DNA of 64,000 nt from Owenia fusiformis. Its lineage: Eukaryota > Annelida > Polychaeta > Sabellida > Oweniidae. Position 1 is the stretch's first letter. Every line of letters starts with the position of its first letter. Positions 20,429 through 33,422 of this stretch are shown piece by piece. The position numbers and the translations under genes are program-made. The stretch covers positions 22,469,759 through 22,533,758 of the forward strand of contig CAIIXF020000009.1 of the NCBI GenBank assembly GCA_903813345.2, written 5' to 3'. The notes under the pieces are model-generated. The model was not told the DNA's origin and searched no databases. It saw only the letters and a list, made by a program, of their open reading frames with translations.

Positions 20429-22948
20429 AGTTAGTATTCTGCGGCTGCTACTCCTTCTGTTCTCTGTATCTTTCCTTACAATGGTGTTAGTGTCCCGATG
20501 TGGGATCAGTACTCTTGACAGCTTCTCTGAGGAGGGTAAGTTTATCTGGAAAGGTGGAGCTGGTTAAAAATATCAATGGGTCAATAGTGCTTCATTTCAT
20601 TAACAACTAATCGTTCAATATTCTTTCCACAACATTTCTGTACCCATTCTCACCCCTATGTAATTAGTTCTGCAAAAATGACACATTGATATTTTGATTC
20701 AGCCCCTTAATTGGTCATGATATATTAAAAATATTATTTCATTTTTTAGAGTGATTTTGACTTCAAAATAGATGAGTACTCTCATTGATATTCAATCAGA
20801 AATTGAAATATAGTCGATTATAAAGTATTCAGACTGCCCTCTATAAATCACACTCCAACTTATTTCCATATGATTTTTACAATATTCTCTTCAACTGATA
20901 TCATAACTGTATGTTTAAGATGCGCTGCTATCTTTTCCCCATGTCTGATAATAAAAAAATTCCTTACTCATCTTTTATGATTAATATCATATTCATAATT
21001 ATAGAAAAGCTACAAGGGATGCCATCTTACCATGAACGAAACATCCAAACAGCTAGAGAAACTCAGGAAATCCAGGAGGAGTATGAGAGAATCATACAGG
21101 TAGGTGGGGGTGATGATTTAGGGAGATGTTACTCTGGAAATAGTAATTTTGGGTGTGGTGGTCCAAGGGGAGTGGCTTGGGAGGTAGTGACTTGGGGGTA
21201 GTGCCCAAGGGTGGTAACTAAGAGGGATATGACCATGGTAAGAGGATTTAGTCAGCATTTACCATATTGATTAAAATTCAACAAACTAATTGTAAACATG
21301 AATGGAGTTGAGTAATTCTGAATAGTTTGACATTTAATCTCAAGCTACTGAAATTAACTTGGTTAAAATGATGAATACAATCGAAATTTATAATGGTATC
21401 AATTCAGTTTGCTCTATAATCAAAATATAACAATGAATGACAGGATATTTCAGTTTCATTAGTTTTGGTATTCACTCTTTGCAATAGTCAGTGTTATTTG
21501 ATTTATGCTTTACATTTAACATCTTCATTCAGGTGAAAGATGCTGACCATCTAAAATACACTGAGGCGCTGAAGGCAAAGATAGCTGAGCTCGAGCTCCA
21601 ACTGGAGAAAACACAAGCATTGACTATAAACTTCACTAAAAACCAAGCCAAAGATTTCACCTCAAGTGAGAAACATGCATTTGATGCCGAGAAATATTTC
21701 GAAGCTCGGATAAATGAAGCTGAAATATTCCACGGTGTGAAACTAAAAACTGAATATGAATTAGTGCCATTTATTCGCTTCACATACAACCGGATTTATC
21801 TGGTTGATTCTGGTTTGGGGAAGCGTGTGGTAGAAAAACCAATAGGGTATAAGAAAAAGGAGTTACATGAGGCCATAGAAAAAGCAGTGAATTTGCTCAA
21901 TAAACAAGTGTATGCTGAAAACCTAAAACTTAAAGGTGATCGTGATTTTGTGGAGGGTATATACAGGACCATTCCTAATGCTGGGACCACATATGAAATG
22001 TATTTTAAAGATACAATGAATAAATCATTCACTCCAAATATGTATCATAAAGTGATTCTAAGCCGGCCATTTGGTCCTCTACATTTGGTAGAGAAATCTG
22101 TGAGGACTACAACTAAAGAGCTCATCAACCTTATACTACCTCTCTCAGGCCGTAAAGAAACATTTAAACATTTCATGGACTATTTTGTTAAGATTTGTAT
22201 CAAATCTGACAAGCGTGTCTTCCTTACTGTAGTCTATTTTGGAACCGAGGATCTCAATTACGTTAAGTCATTGCTGGGTCAAGTCTCAAAAGCTCATAAA
22301 TTCAAAAATATAAAATTAGTGACGTTAAATGAAAAGTTTTCCAGAGGTCGCGGCCTCCAAGTGGGTGCGAAAAGTTGGACCAAAGGTGATGTGTTAATGT
22401 TCCTGTGTGATGTAGACATTGTGTTCTCCGTGGACTTCCTTGAGAGGTGTAGACTGAACTCGGAGCGGGGCAAGAAGGTATACTATCCCATGGTCTTCAG
22501 TCTATACAGCCCCAGGGTGGTATACTCCCTGCATGACATGCCTTTGCCCTCAGAGAGAGACCAACTTGTCATTAGCAAAGACTCCGGATTCTGGAGGGAC
22601 TTTGGTTTTGGAATGACCTGCCAATATCGCTCAGATTTCATCAACATCAAAGGTTTCGATGAGAAAATCGATGGTTGGGGTGGGGAAGATGTTTTATTAT
22701 ATCGCAAATATGTCAAAAGTGATTATATTGTTGTTCGTGCTACAGATCCAAGTATTTTTCATCTGTGGCATGAAAAGGTCTGTGACCCAACACTTTCTAC
22801 TGACCAGTATAGATCATGTATACGCTCCAAGGCCCTTAACGAAGCTTCACATTCTCAGTTAGGCCTTCTCGCCTTCAAAGATGAAGTTGACCTTCATAGA
22901 AGTTACAAAAAGAAGCTGCACCCTCATAAAATTGCTGGAAAACATTGA
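20424..22948 (+). CDS. CSGALNACT: Chondroitin sulfate N-acetylgalactosaminyltransferase (CSGALNACT type)
   Basis: Type II Golgi glycosyltransferase that adds GalNAc to start or extend chondroitin chains. Exons: 20424-20535, 21005-21099, 21533-22948 (phases 1, 0), giving 540 residues; vertebrate CSGALNACT1/2 are about 530-540, so this is full length. Exon 1 encodes a short cytoplasmic end and a membrane anchor (ILRLLLLLFSVSFLTMVLV). Residues about 40-105 are a Glu/Lys/Gln-rich coiled-coil stem. The catalytic part, encoded by one long exon, has FLCDVDIVFSVDFL with the metal-binding DVD at 362-364, then GFDEKIDGWGGED (GWGGED at 450-455) and IFHLWHEK (479-484), hallmarks of the CHGN/beta-4-GalNAc-transferase fold. 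The start ATG lies in the last unit of a minisatellite, and an alternative upstream exon cannot be excluded. No clear poly(A) signal is close; the nearest AATAAA on this strand that I noticed is at 24001. Confidence 0.95.
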
Positions 22949-23300
22949 GAAACGCTTTAATTTAGAGAAAGGTTTTATATTGTATTGTAAAACTTATTGA
23001 TATTTTAAAGTCAGTATTTAACTTTGATTTCTCTATTTTTATTAATAATTCAGGTCATCTATTGAGTTTTCAGTTTTATTCAAGGGCAGCATATTCATCT
23101 TGTATTAATATAGTCTCAAAATACAGTTCTTCCAGTATGTGTATGGCCATAAATCTGTATTTTACAATCAAGATGTTTAACCTTTTAAGGGGTCCATTGA
23201 GATCGGGGACCTTTGAAAGACCCCTTGTACCAACTATGAGATGATATTATAATGCCATAAATGAATCTAATTTTGATTCATAGAAATATCGGTACATTGC
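22949..23300. other. Probable 3' UTR and downstream spacer
   Basis: AT-rich sequence after the CSGALNACT stop codon, without ORFs of interest. It probably includes the 3' UTR, but no nearby AATAAA was found. Confidence 0.4.
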
Positions 23301-23303
23301 TGT

Positions 23304-23477
23304 CATGGGCATAGCCATGGGGGTGCGCTGGATGAAAAACATTAACAAATTATAGTTTTAAATGCATAGAATGCATCAAATGCATGTAGATTTTTAAAAA
23401 ATTCTGAGGGTGAACCCCCGTATCCCCCTTTTGGGGCTAACTTCGCACCCGCTTGACAATTGCTGGCTACGCCCCTG
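23304..23477. mobile_element. CAGGCC-type MITE, copy C (variant ends)
   Basis: The ends CATGGGCATAGCCA and TGGCTACGCCCCTG are inverted with two mismatches. The interior has ATTCTGAGGGTGAACCCCC, CCTTTTGGGGC and GCACCCGCTTG, comparable to copies A and B. Confidence 0.75.
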
Positions 23478-23479
23478 TC

Positions 23480-25030
23480 TGTATATGTACCTTATTATTA
23501 GTATATTGGTTCACACTTATAAAGGTTTACACATTAGACCACAATTTGAAATAGTCTTATAATGAGATAGCATAACACCTTTACACATTACACTTCTGTC
23601 AACGTTTTTGTTTTACTTTTAGCCCACAATGGGAAATATTTTATGTTGTATTATATAAATAATGTAAAGGGTGGTCCACAAAAGTAGTTCACTTTTATAT
23701 TTAGGCTTCATAATCCTAGCAGTGACCTAGATGTAAAAGAGCAGTTCTTTTTTGATCAACCCTGTTTATAGTATATTTTGAGAAGAAATATGAATTGATA
23801 TTTGCCAAACAACAAATGGAGAGTGTTAATATGTGTGTGGCATATCTTAGCAGTGGGCTGGATATGATATGTAATAATGTATATCCCACTGACTTGGAAA
23901 CATAAAATGCACAATGGGTCAAACCTTGCTAAGGTACATGTAGATCAGTCAGGATGACAAGAGAACAACTAAGTGTTCAATGGTAAATACATTTACATTC
24001 AATAAAGAGAGGAATTGATTCAATGTACATGTTATCCTGACCATATATATAGGCCAAGTTTTGCAGTGCATGTCACACCCTGACACAACTAATGGTGAAA
24101 ATATGTAGTCTTAAATAAGAGCATTTATATATTTACAAAACCACAATACCTTGAAAACTTACTTAACAATTATGTACTTACCAGGTATATGTGATAAATT
24201 GTTTCTTATTTCAATGATAAGTAGAGTTCACTGTCCATATTTTTATACACACTAGGGACCTTTTGTTTGATTAGATGTGGTGGTGCTATGGTGTTGTTTG
24301 AGGTGGAAGGTGTGGCCTGTCTCTCAGCTTAGTGCAATTCCTGTAAATTAGCCATGTCTAGGAATAGGCAAGGATAATTAAGTTCAATGTTTAGCACATA
24401 TATATCTATTACTAGTATATCAACATCTTGAAATCCAAAAATGAAAATAAAGTTATTTTCAACAAAAAAAATTTGATTGGATGTACATGTATATATTAGA
24501 TAAATTTTGATGATCTGGATATGTTCTGTAAAATATGTGCTAAACATAGTTTAATTATACTTGGCCTTAGTCTGCTTTTGTGTTTGAAGATAGTGCAATT
24601 TCTGGACAATTGACCAACCATGACCTCGAGGCATTGACCTTGAGCATGACAACGTTTCCTGATGTGCAATGAACTTGACCTTTTCAATGACCTAGACCAA
24701 TGGAAATTTTGATGCTCACTTTATTTTAGTAGAAATGCTTGGTGCTGATTTTCACAATTTATGATTCCTAGAAGTTGCTTCAAAGATCAGTTCAATATGT
24801 TTTAGGAAATTCTTCCCAAACATACCTTTTGGATTGAATGTAAAAGCCTGTTCATGTTTGGAGATTTAAAAATAATCAACCTATTGTAATAAAGGAATGA
24901 AATAAAGATCTAAACATAGGTTTTAACACTCAAATGAAGACTTCTTGTTATCAAACTAATGGTGGGGAGTGACACAGAGAGTGAACAGTGCAATGAGTTA
25001 GTACATATACTGTTTTATTCTGAGTACATA
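23480..25030. other. Intergenic, no gene seen
   Basis: AT-rich. It holds an AATAAA at 24001 and no domain-bearing ORF or shared repeat that I could identify. Confidence 0.35.
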
Positions 25031-25033
25031 TAT

Positions 25034-25141
25034 AGGTCATTCCAGTAAATCTCGCCATGTTGACAGTTTAGTTTTGCATATAAAAAACATGGAATTTTTG
25101 CATTTCTGAGTAAAATAGGGCAGGATTTACTGGAAAGGTCT
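25034..25141. mobile_element. Small MITE with about 22-bp inverted ends
   Basis: AGGTCATTCCAGTAAATCTC at the left pairs with GGATTTACTGGAAAGGTCT at the right. The element is about 108 bp. Confidence 0.7.
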
Positions 25142-25410
25142 TTAACAGCTGTTTAAGCATCCAGAATATAGCCAAAATTCAAATGTAATTTTCTCCTAGA
25201 AAACAATAATTTTTAGTCTGGAGAAATATATCTTTGGAGCAGTGAAAAGTAATAAAAACATTTGAATGGAATAAAAATAGAATGTGGTTTATGTTAAAAA
25301 TGTATTTGATATGATCTGAATATGCACAATAAAATAGTATCTATTTATCACAAAATATATTTTTTGTTGTCTTTACCATGCTGGGGGGAGGGGATAGCAA
25401 CATTTAATAT

Positions 25411-25578
25411 CAGGCCCGTAACCAGGTTTGTTTCTTTGAGGGGTGGGGCAAAAAGTATTTCAAAATCTTGCGGTTTCTCTATTCTGAGCACTTAGAGTGA
25501 TTTTGGGTCTTTGTGAAATGTAAACCCCTTGGAACTTTTTGAAAAGTGCCCCTTTGGCAAAAGTTGGCTACAGGCCTG
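25411..25578. mobile_element. CAGGCC-type MITE, copy B
   Basis: The ends CAGGCCCGTAACCAGG and TTGGCTACAGGCCTG are inverted. Inner blocks CTATTCTGAGCACTTAGAG, TGATTTTGGG and GTAAACCCCTTGG match copy A. Confidence 0.85.
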
Positions 25579-25579
25579 A

Positions 25580-26270
25580 ATAACATATAATTTCAAATTA
25601 ATCTTTTAACATGAACAATAATTTTAGGATCATAATTCAACAATTCAACAAAATTGGGTTCTAACCATTGTGATACTCATAGCATCTTTCTGTTTCACCT
25701 GAAACAACACCCAAAATCAAGCTCATTATATCATGGCATCTCAGGGCTGAGAAAAAATGAGATGTCATGGTTCATCATGATGGGTTCTAACAAAATGTCA
25801 TCATTTTTCTTTGGTGATAAAAACATCATATTTAGATCCTTGGATTCCATTGAAATATAATCACATCTTTCCAGTCTTTACCAAATAATACTCTTATATA
25901 GAAAATTAAATTGTCTAACTTTTTGCATGCTAAGAGTTTAGTTTACTTTGTGAACATAAAGTTACGGAAATCTCACCTCTGTTATCTTATTGGGAGAGGT
26001 TTCTTGAAAATTATTATTTTGACTTTCGAGGCCTATAACTTTTTAAACCAAAAGAAACACGCTACGTCGATTTTGTGTTAGATAAAGTGAACAAATCCAA
26101 TTGTAACCCGGATGTATGGATTTTATCATATGACTTGCGGCTAATCTTCCATTTCCCATTGGTTTACATGGAAATGTCGATTTTCAAATATTCATCAAAG
26201 TTTACATCAATTTTCTTCCTATAATTCGTAATTGAGCAAAAAATTATCAAATTTGGAGGTACAGGAAATA
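25580..26270. other. Intergenic, no gene seen
   Basis: AT-rich. 25665-25700 shares a block with 15970-16020. The rest has no ORF of note. Confidence 0.35.
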
Positions 26271-26274
26271 AAGC

Positions 26275-26900
26275 ACCCTGCGCGCAGAGTCTAGCTATAA
26301 TCAAGAGCTAAAAACAATGCCGTTCTTGCTATAAACTATAAAGTATAATATATATCCTAAAAACTGAAGACGAATTCTCTCTGTTAAGAAGCGAAGTCGA
26401 AAGACTGCAAAGGGTAGAAATAAAGTTAAGTTACATTTCTTCCAGCAAGATTACTTATTTGTTTGCACGTTATGAACATAAAAATTCAAATAGTGAGAGA
26501 ATTTGACACGAACGCCTATGGGGAAAAAAGGTTGCAAAACTTATGAAGGGAAGTGTACAAGTTATATTTTTCAGTAAAATGTCTCAAATGACTTTTTAAT
26601 TCAAGGAAAGCAATTATTTGAATGAATAAACTATATTTTCAAACTTTACAAGAGTCCTTTCAGGTTTTAGTTCTCGTTTCACGAATATTTTTATGCTAAT
26701 TAAAAATTGGTAAGCACGTATTTAACATGTATGACCACGCATTTTATTGTCATATTAAATAACGCATTGAATGATTTTACTTTAAAAATACGTATATTTT
26801 CCATTTTGATTTCGCATTTACTTATCATAAACATGCCAATATGCTCCGTTTTCAAAAGAGTTTGAAACATAAAAGGGAGACTAAGATACACTTTTTTTAA
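26275..26900 (+). repeat. Dispersed repeat G, copy 2
   Basis: Matches 2440-3070 in block order: CACCCTGCGCGCAGAGTCTA, GACGAATTCTCTCTGTTAAG, GCAAAGGGTAG, then scattered ACGCATTT/ACGTATTT motifs at 26700-26830. Confidence 0.6.
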
Positions 26901-26929
26901 AAAAGGTGTACTTGAACGTGTAGAATTAT

Positions 26930-27040
26930 GGTCCTCTATGGACTAGTTCTCCCATGTGAACTGTTTACTTGGCCGAGTGATATAAAGGTATACGGAAGAT
27001 ATTTGTATTAGGAGTCCCAGGAAAAGAGAATTGAGAGCAG
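26930..27040 (+). repeat. Dispersed repeat F, copy 2
   Basis: Same block order as 18968-19110: CTATGGACTAGTTCTCC, TATAAAGGTATACGG, CCCAGGAAAAG, ATTGAGAG. Confidence 0.6.
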
Positions 27041-27371
27041 AACAGTTTTTCCAAGCGCCGAAATTAACTTAACCTCCTTGTTAATGTTATCTAACGGCCG
27101 TACGTAGATTTGCTCCACGGAGTCTGTACTGAATACGAAAGAGTCTTTACTAATATCTCATTCTTACGATCTCTCGGAAAACATACTTACACGAAATAGC
27201 CAATTACGAGGTGTTTGCAAGCGCGCGATTGTTGGAGTTGTTTATAATTAGTCATTTGAATGCAAAATACAAGTGATTTAGAAAATAGAATTATTATAAG
27301 CACATCGTGTTCATCCAAGCAAAATATTAAAACAAGTATTACGTTTTTGAGCAGTTTTGACACCTGAGCAG

Positions 27372-27740
27372 AATAGCCTCGTGGCGAAGAGACTACTGTG
27401 GTCGAATGTACCGAGGGGATACGGAGGTCCCGCGTTCGAGTCCCAGGTACGGAGTTGTTGATCATTGTCACTACGGACACCCGGTCCGAAGGTCCAACCG
27501 TGCACCGGCCCTTGGCATGGGTTGGTTCTCTAGGTTCTCTGCCTGGAGACAGATTGTGAGACTGTGGTTGGTTCCTCCACTAATGTGCTTTGGTAGACTC
27601 CGGAAGTCATACAGTATGATAGCGGGCCCCCACCAAGGGCAGTAGTGGAACGATACGAATCGGTCCCAGTATGGTTGCCATGCAACTGAAGAGACTCGAG
27701 GAAATCATGCCATTCGCGGTGACCCAGAAAAGACTTTTGC
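27372..27740 (+). mobile_element. tRNA-derived SINE (long body)
   Basis: The head (about 27372-27455) has a box A-like TAGCCTCGTGGCGAAGAG and a box B GCGTTCGAGTCCCAGG with spacing typical of a tRNA promoter. The following body (about 27470-27720) is distinctly GC-richer than its surroundings (e.g. CACCGGCCCTTGGCATGGG, GCGGGCCCCCACCAAGGGC), as expected for a conserved SINE core. The 3' limit and target duplications are not clear. It is not a working tRNA gene, because a complete cloverleaf cannot be closed. Confidence 0.6.
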
Positions 27741-27744
27741 TCTT

Positions 27745-30700
27745 TGATACAAGAATCAATTTTTTGAAAATTATTATCATTTATTGAAAATAAGATGAAC
27801 ATATCTGTCCTCTCAGATCGTGAGGTACTTTCATAATTAGTCTAGTAAAGCGTGTATGCAAAATACTATAAATATATACAACTTTTATATTTTACAAACT
27901 CTGGTTTATATTTTATGGGATGAAATTAAACATGTGACATCTATATGAGTTATACATGTCATTAGACAGTTAACATGTAAACTAAGGTCACCAAACCTCG
28001 TACACAACACATACCCCCCCCTTGGGGGAGGGTTTAAGTTGAAAGGGTGCGGATTGTCATCAAACACATTACGTGCTCCAATAACGTATGGGGTGAAGCA
28101 CAAAAGTCGATCGTTAAAACCATCAATCATAATGATGGGTTTGTTGCCCCAGTAAATGCAATTACTCGGAGCGCATGTTTAATACTCTGTAATGGCAGCA
28201 AAAATTGAAAAGCTGCATAGCTGATGCTTTGGAAAAGCTGTTTTACCAAATAACATCAAGAATCAAGAAATAACTTATTTCGTGATAGGAAATACCGGTG
28301 CTCGTGTCATCAAAAAGGTTTGCTAACAAAATATCTTTGAATGCTCTAGCACTATAAAAAGATAGTGTAGTAGGTTTTTCTGAATTTATGCAGTTTCAAG
28401 AATATAAGTATGTTAGACCCATACAGTGCAGCCTTTATCCACTGAATTCAAAATGAAACATGCTTTTTTACCATGACTCTGCTGGTGGAGCTCTTCCATA
28501 AAGTGCAAAGTGATATTTACTATTGGTATCTTATTAACAGTCTACTTTTGAGTCCCTTAAAGGAAAAATTTTGGGTCCCTGAAACCCAAAAGTGGGCCCA
28601 AATTTTGAGGCCCATTTTCTTCAAAATTTGGCCTGAAATTAAAATATAAGGCCTTAAAAGGCCCAGTAATGACCAAAAAGGCCCACTTTTTGGTTTTTTT
28701 AGCCCCTGTTTTTTTTCTGGGCCCACCCCCAGATCCGCCAGTGCCTCAAATTAAAGCAGGTAAAAGAATGTCCTGTATTTGAGGACACCAGGGCAGCAGC
28801 AACTGCAACTCTTCAATCCTTGTAAGACAACGATTAAAGAAAGGAGGGAGTAAATATATTTTAACAAGATTGACACAACACTGATATTTTAATTCAAAAA
28901 TACTCTGACACAACACTGATATTTTAATTAAGAAATACTCAGTGATTAAAAATCAAGGACAGAGTCCAGAGGCCAGAGTCGAACCACCTGCACATAAAAA
29001 CAATACTTATATTGTATATATAATTTATTATTTTATTACAAATAGCCACCTATTTCAATACAGATGCATATTCTCCTACTCCATCACCAAGGATAATCAT
29101 TTTACCAAAATTTTGAAATGAAACAATAACGAAATGTCTGAGATATTTAACAACAATGACAGAATGTCTTAAAGCTACAGTCTAAAAATACAGTTTAGAA
29201 TTAACCTTTAGGTGGGTCTGCATTTTTAAATTCTAGCTGGTTACAAGTTATAACATGATAGATCCAGTCTATACACTTTATTGTAGAAAATTACAAGTCT
29301 CAACAATATTGAACATTTTGAGGTGATACATTAAATTTTAAGTTGATTGTGCTGAGGTAGGAGGACAAACTACACATCATGTGTTGGTGAATACACCCCC
29401 TATATGACTATGTCACATAGCTTCTCATCTCCCTTAAATTGAAATTCACATTGCAGTCCCCCCTCTCCCCTCTGCAATGTTCATGTTAAATTGAGCCAGA
29501 GAATACAGAGTGCATTATCAAGGCTGGGGAAAATAAATAAAATGTTTGGCATATCCTCCCTTTAAAATTCTAAATCACCTAAAAATCTCCATGGGACCAT
29601 AATTCTAGTATTAAAATTTTTTTAACGAAAATATATGTTTCATTGACAAGACAATTAGCACAACTTTGAAGAATATTATATATAATAAACCACCGCTCTA
29701 CCAAAGAAAAAACATTGAATTTAATTACCCCAGCCTGAGTGGAAGACATTCACGAAACACAGCACAACCACAATAGTTTGAAAACTTCAGACTGCGCAAG
29801 AAAAAGCATAGAATTTTAACATAAAATCTCAATACAAAATAAAATACAAAAGCTTACTCTTTGTACTCAATTTAACAGATTTCATTTGAACAGTAAAGCA
29901 CTATGAAGCAGCGAGACCTGACAAAGACTTCAACAGTGCATATATATTTACAATTACTTTACAAATGATCTAATTAACACAATAGAAATCTTCAAAATCA
30001 AATCTCATACAAAATGTTCTAAAATCTTGCTTGAGGTTAAAATAATATTTAGTCGTTTATATTATATTACTATACAGATAACCAACCTATTTAAGACTTC
30101 TCTGTTCACACTACACTCTTTTTATATACAAATATATACAACCATTTCATTTACATATATCAATCATTTATATATTAGTAATAGATATAATTCATTCCCA
30201 TTTTTACAATTGCAAATGTCAGGACATGGCTGACGTTGAATTAATCAGATTTGTAGGCATCAGGACATGACTAATGCCTAATATCAAGAATCATCAAAAT
30301 TTGGCTGATATTTAGAGGCACATACATACTACAAAATTATCAATAAGTGGGATGCTTTATTAATACACTGATATATAATTTCACATTTCTATTCTACAAT
30401 ATCACTTCAGTTATATGCATCAGTATTCAGTATATGTCAAATTATTAAGAAATCTGAGCAAAAAGTACATCTTCAGTTCAGCTCAGCATTTAGAAAATCA
30501 TAAAAACTGGGAGAAATTCAAACAATTTAGACATTCCAGGCTTGATTTAAATTAAGAAAAATTTGCATTTTCCAGAGAAAAACTCAAGGGGGAATTGTAA
30601 CTGTGTGTATTTGATGCCAGGCCTTATTCATGTAAGGAAGCCCTATTTTTGTAAACAAGGCAGATCTGATATCTTGCAAAGATCAATACTTTTAATGTAC

Positions 30701-31660
30701 TTGGCATACATTTAAATACATGATGTACTGTTGAACACATTGGTACACTTATTATAATTCATCTAAAAAACTGAAATGCATTCTTGAAACATTGATTGTG
30801 ATTGAGTACAATGCTGTAAACTATTATTCACTTATATACATGGTACATGTAAGATTTGAGTCTGACAGAGAATACTGATTCAATGTGTATCGTCCATAAT
30901 GTCTTATTACTTATAAATATATCTCTGGTTTCCATGGTATTGTAACCAATGGGAGCTCATTTTATATTTTAGCTAAATCTCATGTTTACCATATATGGTT
31001 AGATCTCAGCACTGGCGCGCTTTGACAACTTTGTCAATGTGAATGTTCATTCTCACATTTCACATGATACAATTGTACTACCTGGTTTCCATTATGTGTC
31101 TTATGTTGTATAGTTACCATGGTAACAGTGTATGACATACAAGGTATCCGTCTATGTGTTATGTTTGTGTACTTGAAACCAAGAGTTCATCTGAAGTTGG
31201 TGAACAGCCATGTGAAGCAATCGACCCTGATGTGGTTATGTGAAACAAGTGACGTTGGTGTAATAGTAGTAGTAAGTATCGATATCCAACCAAGCTGAAG
31301 TTCATGATGCAAGTCTACAGTGTCCATCCACAGACCAAGTTGATAGCTGTAGAGCCATATAGAAGGCCTACTATGATACATCTATTTCTGGAGATGAAGG
31401 TGGAGCTGAAAACACAAACCATATTTAATGAACGTAGATATTTACACACAGGTTTAACATGCAAAATGTCACCACCTACAATTTGTTTCCCTCATTTAAG
31501 TGAGCTGGTGGATGCTATCATAAAAGTAAACAAGACATGAACATGCAAAACGAGACACAAGACTATATGAGAATACTTTCACAAAACAATATTAAGCTTT
31601 TCTTCAAATGAGTGAAACAACTACTAATACTTGTATGATATCTTTGTTGTTATGCTGCTA
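27745..31660. other. Long gene-free stretch
   Basis: AT-rich. The only structures seen are a GGGCCCACCCCCAGATCCGC-type MITE end at about 28700-28745 preceded by a GGGCCC-rich zone (28540-28740), a 43-bp tandem duplication at 28869-28950 (TGACACAACACTGATATTTT in each unit), and a family E block at 31450-31495 (CATGCAAAATGTCACCACCT). Part of it might be LIN54 3' UTR, but nothing shows this. Confidence 0.4.
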
Positions 31661-31665
31661 TATTA

Positions 31666-32462
31666 CCCTACTATCACACCAAACTAGTTCTCACTACGTT
31701 CTCAAAAACGGGCTTCAATTGTGTACGAACGGACTGGACCTACTAAGAACCGTTTGGGATCTATTAACAAACTTCATCGAACGTACTCGAACGGGTAGGT
31801 CCTCTAGAACTTAGACAATGCTCAAAATGTTCTCGTGGTCGTCACGTTCTACAATTAGAACGAGTGACAACGTACTAACGACGAGCTGGACGTACTACGA
31901 ACGGAACCGTCGTACTTCAATCCTACTACGGACGTTTAAACAACGAGTTGAATTGTCTGAGGACGTGTTGAGAACGAGGTAGAACTAATTGCAAACTGGT
32001 TTAAACTGATTGAGAATGTATTTAACACTGCTTATGAACGAGTTAGCAAAAATATAGCTATCACACCAAACAAGTTGCCACTGCGTTCTTCAAAACTGTG
32101 TGCGAACGGAATGAACGTAGCTGCAACTTTCTAAGGTCTATTTACGAACTTTATGATCGTTCTCAGACGGGAATGTGATTTTAGAATTTTGAATCGATTC
32201 AAAATTCGATGGCGACCATAACGTTCTTTAATCAGGTCATGTTGACCTTCTACACTAAGGGACGCGTTCTACTACGTTGCACACCGACGTGGTGCGACCT
32301 GAACGAACTGCGAATGAGAAGGACGTATTGAAGACTGTTTAAGAACGAAGAAGCTAATTATTTCAGACATATTTCCCGACCACAGCCAGATTGAGCCCGT
32401 TTTACGAAGTTTTCGTAGGACTGGCAAGAACGGGTAAGAACGAGTTTGGTGTGATAGGGGGG
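31666..32462. mobile_element. Harbinger-like non-autonomous DNA transposon, apparently a tandem composite
   Basis: The ends CCCTACTATCACACCAAACT and (complement) AGTTTGGTGTGATAGGGGGG are inverted over about 25 bp. TTA flanks both sides (31663-31665 and 32463-32465), the 3-bp TWA target duplication known for PIF/Harbinger elements. A third copy of the terminus, GCTATCACACCAAACAAGTT, lies internally at about 32057 in the same orientation as the left end. This suggests two elements joined head to tail. The interior is dense in GAACG/ACGTAC motifs and non-coding. Confidence 0.75.
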
Positions 32463-32465
32463 TTA

Positions 32466-32835
32466 GCAATGTTACCATGTAAGCAATCACCATCATGTTA
32501 AGAGTGTTGACATAACACATCTACAGGAAGGGTTTGTGATGGTTTGTATTTTCTCAAGCATTTTTAAATTTGAGTTGAATATGTTAAACTAGATCTGCTT
32601 ATCTTGTTGTATTTTCAGTTCTAATGTCAGATTACAATCACAACACAAAATGACATGGCACAACAATGACACAACATAGCACAGCACAAAAACCTAGGCA
32701 AAACACTACATTACAAAACCAAAATAGGACCACTCAATGCAGGAGTACGGACCAAATAATTCGGCAGTGAAGTGAAAGAAATTCTTACACAATTTGTGTT
32801 CATCTTTACAGTATTTCGCAAAGTATAAAGCAGCT
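32466..32835. other. Spacer, nothing seen
   Basis: AT-rich, low-complexity CACAACA-type sequence at 32630-32700. No ORF of interest. Confidence 0.4.
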
Positions 32836-32839
32836 TGTG

Positions 32840-33370
32840 TAAAACTAGACAGCAGCAACGCCAAAGCATAGCAAATCCCATCGAACAGCCATGGCTGGCA
32901 TTTTTACAAAGTATATAGCAAAAATGGCAGCCATTTTTCAAAATGGCCGCCTTGTACCAAAAGTGCCATTAGACAGTGTGCCATGCTTATAGTATTCACA
33001 TACCAAATATGAACAAAATCGCTCCACTACTTTTCGAGTTATAGTAAAATATGTTAAAATGGTCGCCATTTTGAAAAATGCCCGCCTTCTACCAAAAGTG
33101 TCATTAGACAGTGTGCCATGCTTATAGTATTCACAAACCAAATATGAACAAAGTCACTAGACTACTTTTCGAGTTACAGCCATTTTGAAAATCGGCTTTC
33201 GAGCAGAACTTCTACCCCTATATGGTATATGTGTACAAAATATGAACAAAATCGGGCCAACGGTATTTGAGTTATTGCCTGGACAGACGGACGGACGTAC
33301 GTGCGGACGTACGGACGGATGGAGGCATTCCCTATATCCCTCCAAACTTGGTTCGATGGGATAATAAATA
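32840..33370 (+). repeat. Minisatellite-bearing dispersed element, fullest copy
   Basis: Order: a block with AGACAGCAGCAACGCCAAAG and CCCATCGAACAGCCATGGCT, then three units of about 130 bp carrying (A)AAATGG(C/T)CGCC, ACCAAAAGTG(C/T)CATTAGAC, AGTATTCACA.ACCAAATATG and CTACTTTTCGAGTTA, then a (GACG)n tract at 33285-33310 and GGCATTCCCTATATCCCTCC. Related copies lie at 1-720 (more units, reversed) and 3505-3650 (no units, reversed). Confidence 0.75.
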
Positions 33371-33422
33371 AAACAAACTAAACTAAAAGTAGAAATAACT
33401 GCAAACAACTTAACTACTTACT

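Noticed and set aside
20911-21201. Separate 96-residue ORF
   Set aside because: It is CSGALNACT exon 2 (21005-21099) read through into both introns.
30027-31540. Small ORFs in the 30-31.5 kb stretch
   Set aside because: Low-complexity AT-rich translations without homology cues or splice signals in register.
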